Below are positions 7,154 to 12,817 of a stretch of 12,817 nt of DNA, one piece after another. How positions within the stretch are numbered: position 1 is the stretch's first letter; each line of letters starts with the position of its first letter. The translations under genes and the position numbers were made by a program. Source of the stretch: Anaerolineae bacterium (GTDB lineage Bacteria; Chloroflexota; Anaerolineae; J102). The notes beneath the pieces are model-generated. The model did not search any database. It saw only the letters and a list, made by a program, of their open reading frames with translations, and was not told the DNA's origin. The stretch is from the NCBI GenBank assembly GCA_015493675.1, contig WGCR01000642.1:1-12817 (forward strand), given 5' to 3'.

Positions 7154-8314
7154 ATGCGAAAAATCATCGCATTTCTGGGCAAATACCCCCAACAAACCCG
7201 TTACGAATTTCGAGGACAGGTCTATACCGGTCAGGTTTTTCCGGAGGCGCTCAGGCAATTCGTCGAATTCGATGAGATGTTGGTCTTCGTCACGCCCGAA
7301 GCCCGGGAATTCGCCTGGCCTGCATTGGAGGCCCTGGGCGATCCCCGGATTCGTCCCATCGATATTCCCACCGGCAGCGCCACCGCAGAGATGTGGGAGC
7401 TGTTTGCCATCATCATCCAGCAAATTCACCATCAAGACGTCGTCATCTTTGACATCACCCATGGCCTGCGTTCCACGCCTTTCCTGGTCTTCCTCTTTGC
7501 GGCCTATCTCAAAACTGCTCTCGCCGTCACCATCGAAGCGATTTATTATGGCGCTTTTGAATTGCAAGACAAGAAAACGGGGAAACCCGCGCCGGTCATC
7601 GAGCTTTCGGAATTCGTCTCCATGCTTGACTGGATCACCGCCACCAATCAGTTTATCTATACAGGCAACGCCCGTTATCTTTCAGCGCAATTGCGAAAGG
7701 AAGCGCCCCCCGCGCTCGATCCGCTGGCGGATAATGTCTGGGAAATTTCGACGGGATTGGATCTTCTGAGACCTTACGATGTGGCCAAATCGACGCGTGA
7801 TCTTCCTGAATATCTCCGACTGGCCCAGGATGCCGCACCGCCCCCCTTCGCACTGCTTTCCAAACGGTTGGTGGATGAATACTCTCAATTCGCCTGCGAG
7901 GATATGGCAAACGTCCAGGAGTGTTTGAGTCGCCAGTTACGGATGATCAACTGGTTTTACAAAGCCAATCGTTATGTGCATGCGCTGGCCCTGGCCCGGG
8001 AATGGCTGGTTTCTTTGATTTGCCACTTCTTCCAGGGCGACATCAAAGATAAAGCTGTACGCGATGATGTTGAGATATTGCTGGGTGGGGGCAAACGGGG
8101 CGCGCGGGAATCAAGATTTCGCCATGAATGGCATCGCGTTCCGCAAGGCAAAGTCATCAGAAAACTTTGGAATGAACTGGCGAACCTGCGAAACGATGTT
8201 TTGCACACCGGATTCCGCAAGAATCCTCGTTCCGTCGACGAGATTGTGGATCAGGTGAAGAACTGTGTCGCCGAACTCAACCGCATTGCTGACGTCTGGC
8301 AACTCCAGCCATAA
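7154..8314 (+). CDS. CARF-HEPN ribonuclease, DxTHG/TM1812 type (TIGR02221, Csx1/Csx2-like)
   Basis: Ancillary effector of type III systems. Its CARF domain senses cyclic oligoadenylate and its HEPN domain then cuts RNA non-specifically. The 386-aa protein starts RKIIAFLGKYPQQTRYEF, usual for the TM1812 family, and carries the DITHG motif at residues 100-104 followed by LRSTPFLVFL and EAIYYGAFEL, which define the DxTHG CARF group. Near the C-terminus Arg346-Asn-Asp-Val-Leu-His351 matches the catalytic R-x4-H of HEPN RNases and is intact. Between the two lies a helical region of about 150 residues. An AGGAG at 7143-7147 precedes the ATG by 6 nt. The nucleotide that activates it (cA4 is usual for relatives) cannot be told from sequence alone. 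Confidence 0.88.
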   Translation: MRKIIAFLGKYPQQTRYEFRGQVYTGQVFPEALRQFVEFDEMLVFVTPEAREFAWPALEALGDPRIRPIDIPTGSATAEMWELFAIIIQQIHHQDVVIFDITHGLRSTPFLVFLFAAYLKTALAVTIEAIYYGAFELQDKKTGKPAPVIELSEFVSMLDWITATNQFIYTGNARYLSAQLRKEAPPALDPLADNVWEISTGLDLLRPYDVAKSTRDLPEYLRLAQDAAPPPFALLSKRLVDEYSQFACEDMANVQECLSRQLRMINWFYKANRYVHALALAREWLVSLICHFFQGDIKDKAVRDDVEILLGGGKRGARESRFRHEWHRVPQGKVIRKLWNELANLRNDVLHTGFRKNPRSVDEIVDQVKNCVAELNRIADVWQLQP

Positions 8315-8327
8315 GGAGAAGCTTTCG

Positions 8328-8720
8328 ATGATCTTACTCAACTTTTCCCATCCCATCACAGATGAGCAACGACGCGTCATCGAGCAGATGACCGGACAGA
8401 GGGTCGATATCATCATGATTCCCTCGCAGATGGATGTGCAGCAGCCCCTGGCGCCGCAGATGGCGGCCATGGTCGAAGCTGCGGGCCTGACGCCCGAACA
8501 ATGGCAGACTGAATCTATTCTCATTAGCCCTCCGGCGCTCAACTTCAGCGCGGTCGCGTTGCTCGCAGAACTGCACGGACGCATGGGATACTTCCCGCCC
8601 GTTCTGCGCCTGCGCCCGGTGGCGGATAGCTTATCTCCAAGTTTTGAGGTTGCGGAAATCATGAATCTGCAAAAGATACGGGAAGAAGCCCGGAAAAAAC
8701 GTTATCCAGGGGGACGATGA
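8328..8720 (+). CDS. csx15: Csx15-type small CRISPR-associated protein
   Basis: A 130-aa protein without a signal peptide or membrane helix. The pattern ILLNFSHPITDEQRRVIEQM at the N-terminus, the LTPEQWQTESILISPPAL segment and ELHGRMGYFPPVLRLRPV near the C-terminus are what I recall for the Csx15 family found next to type III effectors. The alternation of hydrophobic strands and helices suggests a small Rossmann-like, CARF-related fold. Small proteins of this group are thought to bind or degrade cyclic oligoadenylate and so limit the response; for this protein that is inference. I chose the ATG at 8328 because AAGGAG (8313-8318) lies 9 nt upstream; the frame extends back to 8265, but that would overlap the previous gene. 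Its stop overlaps the next start as ATGA. Confidence 0.7.
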   Translation: MILLNFSHPITDEQRRVIEQMTGQRVDIIMIPSQMDVQQPLAPQMAAMVEAAGLTPEQWQTESILISPPALNFSAVALLAELHGRMGYFPPVLRLRPVADSLSPSFEVAEIMNLQKIREEARKKRYPGGR

Positions 8721-9697
8721 TGCGAAACGTCTTTCGTCAACTGGCCGATATCCTGGCCACGCTTATCGGACTCAACGCCAATCAGCGCATCATCGCCGTA
8801 TTGCTGACTGTGGCCGGCATCATCACGCTGGATTGGTTTAGTAATGGCTCCCTTGCCATTATCACAGGAAACGCTGATGTTCATCAGTTTGGGTTCTGGT
8901 TGCAGATACTCGCACTCCCTGCGGTGCTGATTCTGTTCTATTTCGTTACCCGAGCCTTTTATTTCGCTACGAAGGAACAGAATGTCCAGCCGATTAGTGC
9001 CAATATCCCTCCCTCGCCTCATCGTGGCGTCATCATCTTTTTGAGCACCTTCCATACGTTTACGAACAAGCTGCCTCCCGCCCGCGAGAATGAGGTGTGG
9101 CAAGACAAGGATATTATCGATGCTCTGGAGAGGGATGTTGTGGATTGGCCAGGCGTTATGGATCATATTCAGGCAAGCAACATGCAAACGCCGCTGGAAG
9201 CAGTGCGACATCATTACGATAGCGGCGCATTGCGGACGATTTGGGTGCTGGCTACCGATGATGCGAAAAACGAACAGGGCGAAGTCATGCGGCGCGGTTC
9301 CAGACACCTCGTGCCAGCTTTTCGGCGCTTGATCAGGGAGGGGTTTGGATGGAATGTTGAGATCATCTATGAGAAAAACAGCATGTCGATCCCCGCATAT
9401 AATGTTCAGGCTGTCTTTGAGGCGGTGCAACATGTGTATGAAACGGCTCCAAGATATGGCATCCATCCCCGCAGTGTGATTGCCGATATTACGGGCGGGA
9501 CTGTGACCATGTCGGCCGGGATGACGCTGTATTGCGCCCTGACACAACGGCCTATGCAATATACGGCGACCCAGGTGGAGCCTGCGCAGGGAAAACCGTT
9601 GGATGCGCCAACGCCTTTTGGCATCCACATCAATTATCAACCCATCCAGAGAAATGTGTTGAGACAATTATTGTCAGAAGGAGTTTCTTCCACGTGA
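8717..9697 (+). CDS. Membrane CARF protein with two N-terminal transmembrane helices
   Basis: Predicted membrane effector of the type III signalling module, 326 aa. Hydrophobic helices lie at about residues 25-41 (IIAVLLTVAGIITLDWF) and 59-78 (within GFWLQILALPAVLILFYFV). Arg3, Arg7, Arg24 before the first and Arg79/Lys after the second suggest both ends in the cytoplasm; the short loop 42-58 carries acid residues and would face outside. The rest is a CARF domain: RGVIIFLSTFHTF begins it, and DITGGTVTMSAG (257-268) is the D-x-T-G-G-T ligand motif. No nuclease, HEPN or other catalytic domain follows, so the helices themselves are the likely effector, as in Cam1, though Cam1 is smaller with one helix as I recall. 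Two ATGs (8717, 8720) are possible; the first overlaps the csx15 stop. Confidence 0.8.
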   Translation: MMRNVFRQLADILATLIGLNANQRIIAVLLTVAGIITLDWFSNGSLAIITGNADVHQFGFWLQILALPAVLILFYFVTRAFYFATKEQNVQPISANIPPSPHRGVIIFLSTFHTFTNKLPPARENEVWQDKDIIDALERDVVDWPGVMDHIQASNMQTPLEAVRHHYDSGALRTIWVLATDDAKNEQGEVMRRGSRHLVPAFRRLIREGFGWNVEIIYEKNSMSIPAYNVQAVFEAVQHVYETAPRYGIHPRSVIADITGGTVTMSAGMTLYCALTQRPMQYTATQVEPAQGKPLDAPTPFGIHINYQPIQRNVLRQLLSEGVSST

Positions 9698-10548
9698 ACG
9701 CGTCGCCTTCTCTCCTTTCAAGCGTGATTCAGTTGACTTCGGCTCGGGATGAAGCGCTTCCTCTTTATACGGGCAGAGCGGTGCATGGCTGGTTTTTGCA
9801 GCAAGTCCAGGCTCTTGCCCCCGATCTGGCCGCCGAGCTGCATCAGCCCAATGTGATGCGCCCCTGGACGCTCTCGGATATCTGGGGGCCGGGCGTGCAA
9901 CGACGGTCGAATGAAAGACGTCTCTTGCGGCATCGCCCCATCTTTCTGCGCATCACCAGCTTTGCCTCCGGGCTCACATCCTTTCTTCTTTCTGATTTTT
10001 TTCCGAATCTTCCATCTCATCTCCAACTGGATGGTTTCAGTTTTGCTGTGGAGCGGGCTGTCGTCAGGCCTGATCAGACCAGGAATCTCAAGGTTCGCCC
10101 CTGGCTACGCGTCGATTTCTATGAAAAGCTGATTGCAGCGCACGCTTTTCAACCCGCACCCCACCGCCGATTGCAATTGCATTTCGCATCTCCCACCGTG
10201 TTCAAATCGGATGGGAAATACGCCCTGGTCCCCACGCCGCGGCTGGTTTTCGAAAGTCTGGCCCGGCGCTGGAATGAGTACGCGCCAGTGCCCATGCACC
10301 CCGAGATTGTTTCTTTTGCGAAGGAGCATGTTGTTATCAGCAGTTATCGTCTGCATACGGTCAATATCCCCCTGGGCGGAAAGCGGGGCGTCATGCCCGG
10401 CTTCGTGGGGGAATGCGCTTATGCCTTGCAACACGATGACGCCTATTGGCTGAACAATATCCATCTCCTGGCCGCGTTTGCCCGCTACGCGGGCGTGGGC
10501 AAAAACACCGCCATGGGCCTGGGCCAGACACGCTTGCTGGCCGACTGA
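9694..10548 (+). CDS. cas6: Cas6, pre-crRNA processing endoribonuclease
   Basis: Cas6 cuts the CRISPR transcript inside each repeat to release crRNAs. I place the start at GTG 9694, which overlaps the previous stop (GTGA), with AAGGAG (9678-9683) 10 nt upstream; this gives 284 aa. The open frame reaches back to 9532 but would lie inside the CARF gene. The N-terminus VIQLTSARDEALPLYTGRAVHGWF fits the Cas6 RAMP fold (VIQLTSARDEALPL at 11-24), and His31 in AVHGWF is a candidate catalytic His, not proven. The C-terminus has FARYAGVGKNTAMGLGQ, the glycine-rich signature of the family. It is placed between the signalling genes and RT/cas1, with a 66-bp gap after it. Confidence 0.88.
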   Translation: MNASPSLLSSVIQLTSARDEALPLYTGRAVHGWFLQQVQALAPDLAAELHQPNVMRPWTLSDIWGPGVQRRSNERRLLRHRPIFLRITSFASGLTSFLLSDFFPNLPSHLQLDGFSFAVERAVVRPDQTRNLKVRPWLRVDFYEKLIAAHAFQPAPHRRLQLHFASPTVFKSDGKYALVPTPRLVFESLARRWNEYAPVPMHPEIVSFAKEHVVISSYRLHTVNIPLGGKRGVMPGFVGECAYALQHDDAYWLNNIHLLAAFARYAGVGKNTAMGLGQTRLLAD

Positions 10549-10614
10549 CGCCCTTGGCCCACTGAACTTTAACAACTGAATATTCTTTTTTTCTTTCTCC
10601 ACGGAGGTGACATC

Positions 10615-11535
10615 ATGGCGCAACTACTGGATCGCATGCTGGCTTTCGGAAATATGACGGAAGCCTGGGAGGAGACCCGCGGCGCGGGGCAGGCTCCCGG
10701 AGTGGATCATGAAAGCGTTCGCCGGTTTCAGCGGCATTGGGAAAGCGAGCTGCAGGATCTGATTTCGGAGGTGCGGGCGAATCGATACAAACCGCGGCCT
10801 CTGCGCATTGTTTACATCCCCAAAAAGAGCGGGGGACGGCGGCGCCTGGGCATTCCGACGGTGCGGGATCGTGTGTTGCAGCGGGCGGCCTTGCAGGTGC
10901 TGGAGCCCAGGCTGGACCGAAAGTTTCTTTCGTGCAGCTATGGCTATCGCCCCAAACGCAGCCTTTATCACGCCGTGGCCGCCATTCTGCACTATCGCCA
11001 GCGGAAGCTCTGCTGGGTTCTGGATGCGGATATCGACAATTTCTTCGATTCTCTGGATCAGCTTCTGCTCCAAAAGTTGATTCAAAAAGAGGTTCACGAT
11101 CCGCAAATGCTGCGGCTGCTGCAACTGTGGCTGGAGGCGGGGGTGGTGAATGCGCATGAGGGCAAGGGCGTGAGTCAGGGCATGCCCATCTCGCCCCTGC
11201 TCAGCAATCTGTATCTGCATGAGCTGGATTGGCAGTTGGTGCGCAATCGCTGGGCGCTGGTGCGCTATGCGGATGATTTCATCGTGCTGACCTATAGCCG
11301 GGCGGAGGCGGAGCGCTGCCAGGGCATCGTGGCCGGGATTCTGGCCGATATGAAGCTGCGCTTTCAGGAGGAAAAGACCCGCATCACCAGTTTCGATGAG
11401 GGTTTCGAGTTTCTGGGCGTGGCTTTCGACAAGGATAGCTACACCTACCTCTGGCAGGAAAAGCGGGTGCGGGTGCATGGCAATCAGGGGCCGCTGTGGA
11501 GCATGTGGGATTATTTCCCGCATGGGTATGAATGA
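10615..11535 (+). CDS. CRISPR-associated reverse transcriptase (group II intron-like, unfused)
   Basis: RNA-dependent DNA polymerase expected to help copy RNA into DNA for spacer capture with Cas1. The 306-aa protein contains the RT motifs in order: RIVYIPKKSGGRRRLGIPTVRDRVLQ (split: RIVYIPKKSGGRRRLG then IPTVRDRVLQ), SYGYRPKRS, DADIDNFFDSLD with catalytic Asp139, QGMPISPLLSNLYLHELD, and the YADD box at 218-221. All catalytic Asp residues are intact. It ends about 85 residues after YADD, with no maturase (X) domain, DNA-binding or HNH domain, and no group II intron RNA is seen around it. It is not fused to Cas1 or Cas6, unlike many CRISPR RTs. GGAGGTGA (10603-10610) sits 4 nt before ATG. An antisense frame of 332 codons covers it but is a shadow. 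Confidence 0.93.
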   Translation: MAQLLDRMLAFGNMTEAWEETRGAGQAPGVDHESVRRFQRHWESELQDLISEVRANRYKPRPLRIVYIPKKSGGRRRLGIPTVRDRVLQRAALQVLEPRLDRKFLSCSYGYRPKRSLYHAVAAILHYRQRKLCWVLDADIDNFFDSLDQLLLQKLIQKEVHDPQMLRLLQLWLEAGVVNAHEGKGVSQGMPISPLLSNLYLHELDWQLVRNRWALVRYADDFIVLTYSRAEAERCQGIVAGILADMKLRFQEEKTRITSFDEGFEFLGVAFDKDSYTYLWQEKRVRVHGNQGPLWSMWDYFPHGYE

Positions 11536-11594
11536 CGAAGCGAATGACGAGGGGCGGGGGACGGGGAGCCCGATCGCTTTCCCCGACCTCGCCC
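11530..11594. repeat. Direct repeat and imperfect GC-rich hairpin between RT and cas1
   Basis: GAATGACGA occurs twice 12 bp apart (11530-11538 and 11542-11550), starting over the RT stop codon. Next comes a GC-rich imperfect inverted repeat: GGGCG (11552-11556) pairs with CGCCC (11590-11594), and ACGGGGA-type sequence (11561-11567) pairs with TCCCCG-type sequence around 11580-11585, with a small bulge. No T-run follows. It resembles dispersed intergenic repeat sequence rather than a terminator; RNA folding would be needed for exact pairs. Confidence 0.45.
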
Positions 11595-11639
11595 TTTGCG
11601 CTTTGTGCTTCCCGACTTTCAAATCAAGGAGGATGACTC

Positions 11640-12632
11640 ATGGCAACGTTGTATGTGACAGAGCCGGGCGCCCGCATCGAGAAAGATTACAGGCGGTTGC
11701 TGGTCACCAAGGATGATGTGGTGCTGGCTGCGACGCCTGTGGGCCGGGTGAGCAGGGTGGTGCTGGTGGGACGCGTGGGCGCAACCACGCCCGCGCTGCT
11801 CAGTCTGCTGGATGCGGGCGTGGGGCTCAGTTTCGTGAATCGCAGCGGCCATCTGCGCGGCCGTCTGCTGCCGTCCACCGCTCCCAATGCGCCCCTGCGC
11901 AAGGCGCAGTATCTCAGGGAGGATGATGGGGCGTTTTGTCTGGCTTTTGCGCGGGCTGTGGTGCAGGGCAAATTGCACAACAGTCGCACGCTGATGATGC
12001 GACTGGCGCGGCGGTATCCCATCGAGGGGCCGTGGCTGCAACGGCTGCAGAAAGCTCGGGCGCAGATCGGCAGCGCTGGCTCGCTGGCGGTTTTGCGAGG
12101 GCTGGAAGGCTCTGCGGCCAAGGCCTATTTTGCGCACATCCGCCAGGCGGTTCGTCCCGAGATGCGATCGAACAAACGCAGCCGCCGTCCGCCCAAAGAT
12201 CCCTTCAACGCTTTGCTGAGTCTGGGCTACACCCTGCTTTATGACAGTGTGATGTCGGCGCTGGAGATCGTGGGGCTGGACCCCTACATCGGTTTCTTTC
12301 ATGCGGATAAATATGGCCGTCCGGCGCTGGCGCTGGACATGGTGGAGGAGTTCCGGGCGCCGGTGGTGGATTCGCTGGTGATGACGCTGGTGAACAAGCG
12401 CCTGTTGCAGCCCGATGATTTCGAGCCGGGCCGCGGGGGCGGGGTTTATCTCAGTCGCCGGGGACAGCGCGTGTTCTACCGGGAGTTTTCCGATCGTCTG
12501 GAGGTGCGCACCCTGCACCCGACCGCGGGCCGGCGTCTCAGCTATCGGCAATGGTTTGAGGTTCAGGCCCGGGAACTGGCCCGGTTTGTCCAGGGCAAGA
12601 CCGACGCCTATTCGTCCTTCCACTGGCGCTGA
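11640..12632 (+). CDS. cas1: Cas1, spacer integrase
   Basis: Cas1 with Cas2 inserts new spacers at the CRISPR leader. The 330-aa protein is full length. The N-terminal beta domain starts ATLYVTEPGARIEKDYRRLLV. Catalytic residues are visible: Glu156 in LEGSAAKAYF, His221 in GFFHADKYGRPALALD, and Asp233/Glu236 in LDMVEEFR, matching the metal-binding E-H-D/E set (spacing as in E. coli Cas1 E141, H208, D218/D221). The C-terminus ends TDAYSSFHWR. GGAGG (11628-11633 region) lies about 7 nt before ATG. It follows RT by 104 bp. cas2 is not present before the window ends; it may lie beyond the heptamer repeats. Confidence 0.96.
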   Translation: MATLYVTEPGARIEKDYRRLLVTKDDVVLAATPVGRVSRVVLVGRVGATTPALLSLLDAGVGLSFVNRSGHLRGRLLPSTAPNAPLRKAQYLREDDGAFCLAFARAVVQGKLHNSRTLMMRLARRYPIEGPWLQRLQKARAQIGSAGSLAVLRGLEGSAAKAYFAHIRQAVRPEMRSNKRSRRPPKDPFNALLSLGYTLLYDSVMSALEIVGLDPYIGFFHADKYGRPALALDMVEEFRAPVVDSLVMTLVNKRLLQPDDFEPGRGGGVYLSRRGQRVFYREFSDRLEVRTLHPTAGRRLSYRQWFEVQARELARFVQGKTDAYSSFHWR

Positions 12633-12635
12633 GTT

Positions 12636-12817
12636 GCAGTGAGCAGTGTGCAGTGAGCAGTGGTCAGTAAGCAGTAAGCAGTGAGCAGTAAGCAGTGAGC
12701 AGTGAGCAGTGAGCAGTGAGCAGTGAGCAGTGAGCAGTGAGCAGTAAGCAGTGAGCAGTGAGCAGTAAGCAGTGAGCAGTGAGCAGTAAGCAGTGAGCAG
12801 TGAGCAGTGAGCAGTAA
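12636..12817. repeat. Heptanucleotide tandem repeat, GCAGTRA, 26 units to the window end
   Basis: The 182 bases divide exactly into 26 units of 7. Most are GCAGTGA, with GCAGTAA at units 6, 8, 16, 19, 22 and 26. The first units are degenerate (GCAGTGT at 2, GCAGTGG at 4, TCAGTAA at 5). Units 14-22 follow a GA-GA-AA order three times, so a 21-bp higher period is emerging. It starts 3 bases after the cas1 stop and may continue past the window. The repeat puts stop codons in all three + frames; the minus strand is open but is not a credible gene. Similar heptamer arrays are known as STRR sequences in cyanobacteria. Confidence 0.95.

Noticed and set aside
8702..9667. 321-codon minus-strand frame opposite the CARF-membrane gene
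   Set aside because: Its His/Arg-rich sequence has no family features, while the + strand has membrane helices and a CARF motif.
9532..9693. Longer N-terminus for Cas6 starting at 9532
   Set aside because: It would overlap the CARF gene by over 160 bp, and the extra residues do not resemble Cas6; the GTG at 9694 has a ribosome binding site and a GTGA overlap.
10581..10597. T-rich run after cas6 as an intrinsic terminator
   Set aside because: No stable hairpin immediately precedes it, and RT follows with its own strong ribosome binding site.
10624..11622. 332-codon minus-strand frame opposite RT
   Set aside because: Long only because GC-rich codon bias removes antisense stops; the RT motifs on the + strand are unmistakable.
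11619..12623. 334-codon minus-strand frame opposite cas1
   Set aside because: Same codon-bias effect; Cas1 on the + strand is full length with all catalytic residues.
12636..12817. CRISPR array
   Set aside because: The repeat unit is 7 bp with no unique spacers; this is a simple tandem repeat. No CRISPR repeat-spacer pattern was found anywhere in the window.
11536..12817. cas2 gene
   Set aside because: Expected beside cas1 but no frame with Cas2 features exists in the remaining sequence; the space after cas1 is filled by heptamer repeats.

Overview
The window carries most of a type III-B (Cmr) CRISPR-Cas locus. All genes lie on the + strand, are tightly packed, and are preceded by good AAGGAG/GGAGG ribosome binding sites. 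Dense coding, the clustered overlaps and several families of short intergenic repeats suggest a bacterium, most likely a member of the Chloroflexota (Anaerolineae/Caldilineae type). That taxonomic guess is inference from protein style and from the heptamer (GCAGTRA) and CCACGGAG-type repeats, not from a marker gene.

Layout. (1) Positions 1-475 are a non-coding, partly AT-rich upstream region holding a perfect 9-bp hairpin and a small palindrome. (2) Positions 476-7003 encode the interference complex in the order cmr2(cas10)-cmr3-cmr1-cmr4-cmr5-cmr6. The genes overlap or sit 1-15 nt apart. Cas10 has an intact GGDD cyclase motif but no HD nuclease domain. Cmr4 keeps the Asp at position 26 that matches the target-RNA cleaving residue. 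(3) A 150-bp gap with a CCACGGAG...CTCCGTGG inverted repeat separates this from the signalling module (7154-9697): a CARF-HEPN RNase of the DxTHG/TM1812 type, a 130-aa Csx15-type protein, and a CARF protein with two N-terminal membrane helices. (4) cas6 (GTG start, 4-nt overlap), a stand-alone group II intron-like reverse transcriptase and cas1 follow (9694-12632). They have the same order as the domains of known Cas6-RT-Cas1 fusions. (5) The window ends in a heptamer tandem repeat of exactly 26 units. No cas2 and no CRISPR array are visible.

How it should work (inference from the families). Cas6 processes crRNA and the Cmr complex binds and cuts target RNA. Cas10 makes cyclic oligoadenylate, which activates the HEPN RNase and the membrane CARF protein, while Csx15 may tune the signal by binding or removing it. 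Because Cas10 lacks HD, immunity should depend on target RNA cutting plus the two CARF effectors rather than on DNA cutting by Cas10. RT plus Cas1 would allow spacers to be taken from RNA.

The most interesting points are the two-helix membrane CARF protein beside Csx15 and a second CARF effector, the reduced Cas10, the unfused cas6-RT-cas1 set, and short repeats at module junctions.
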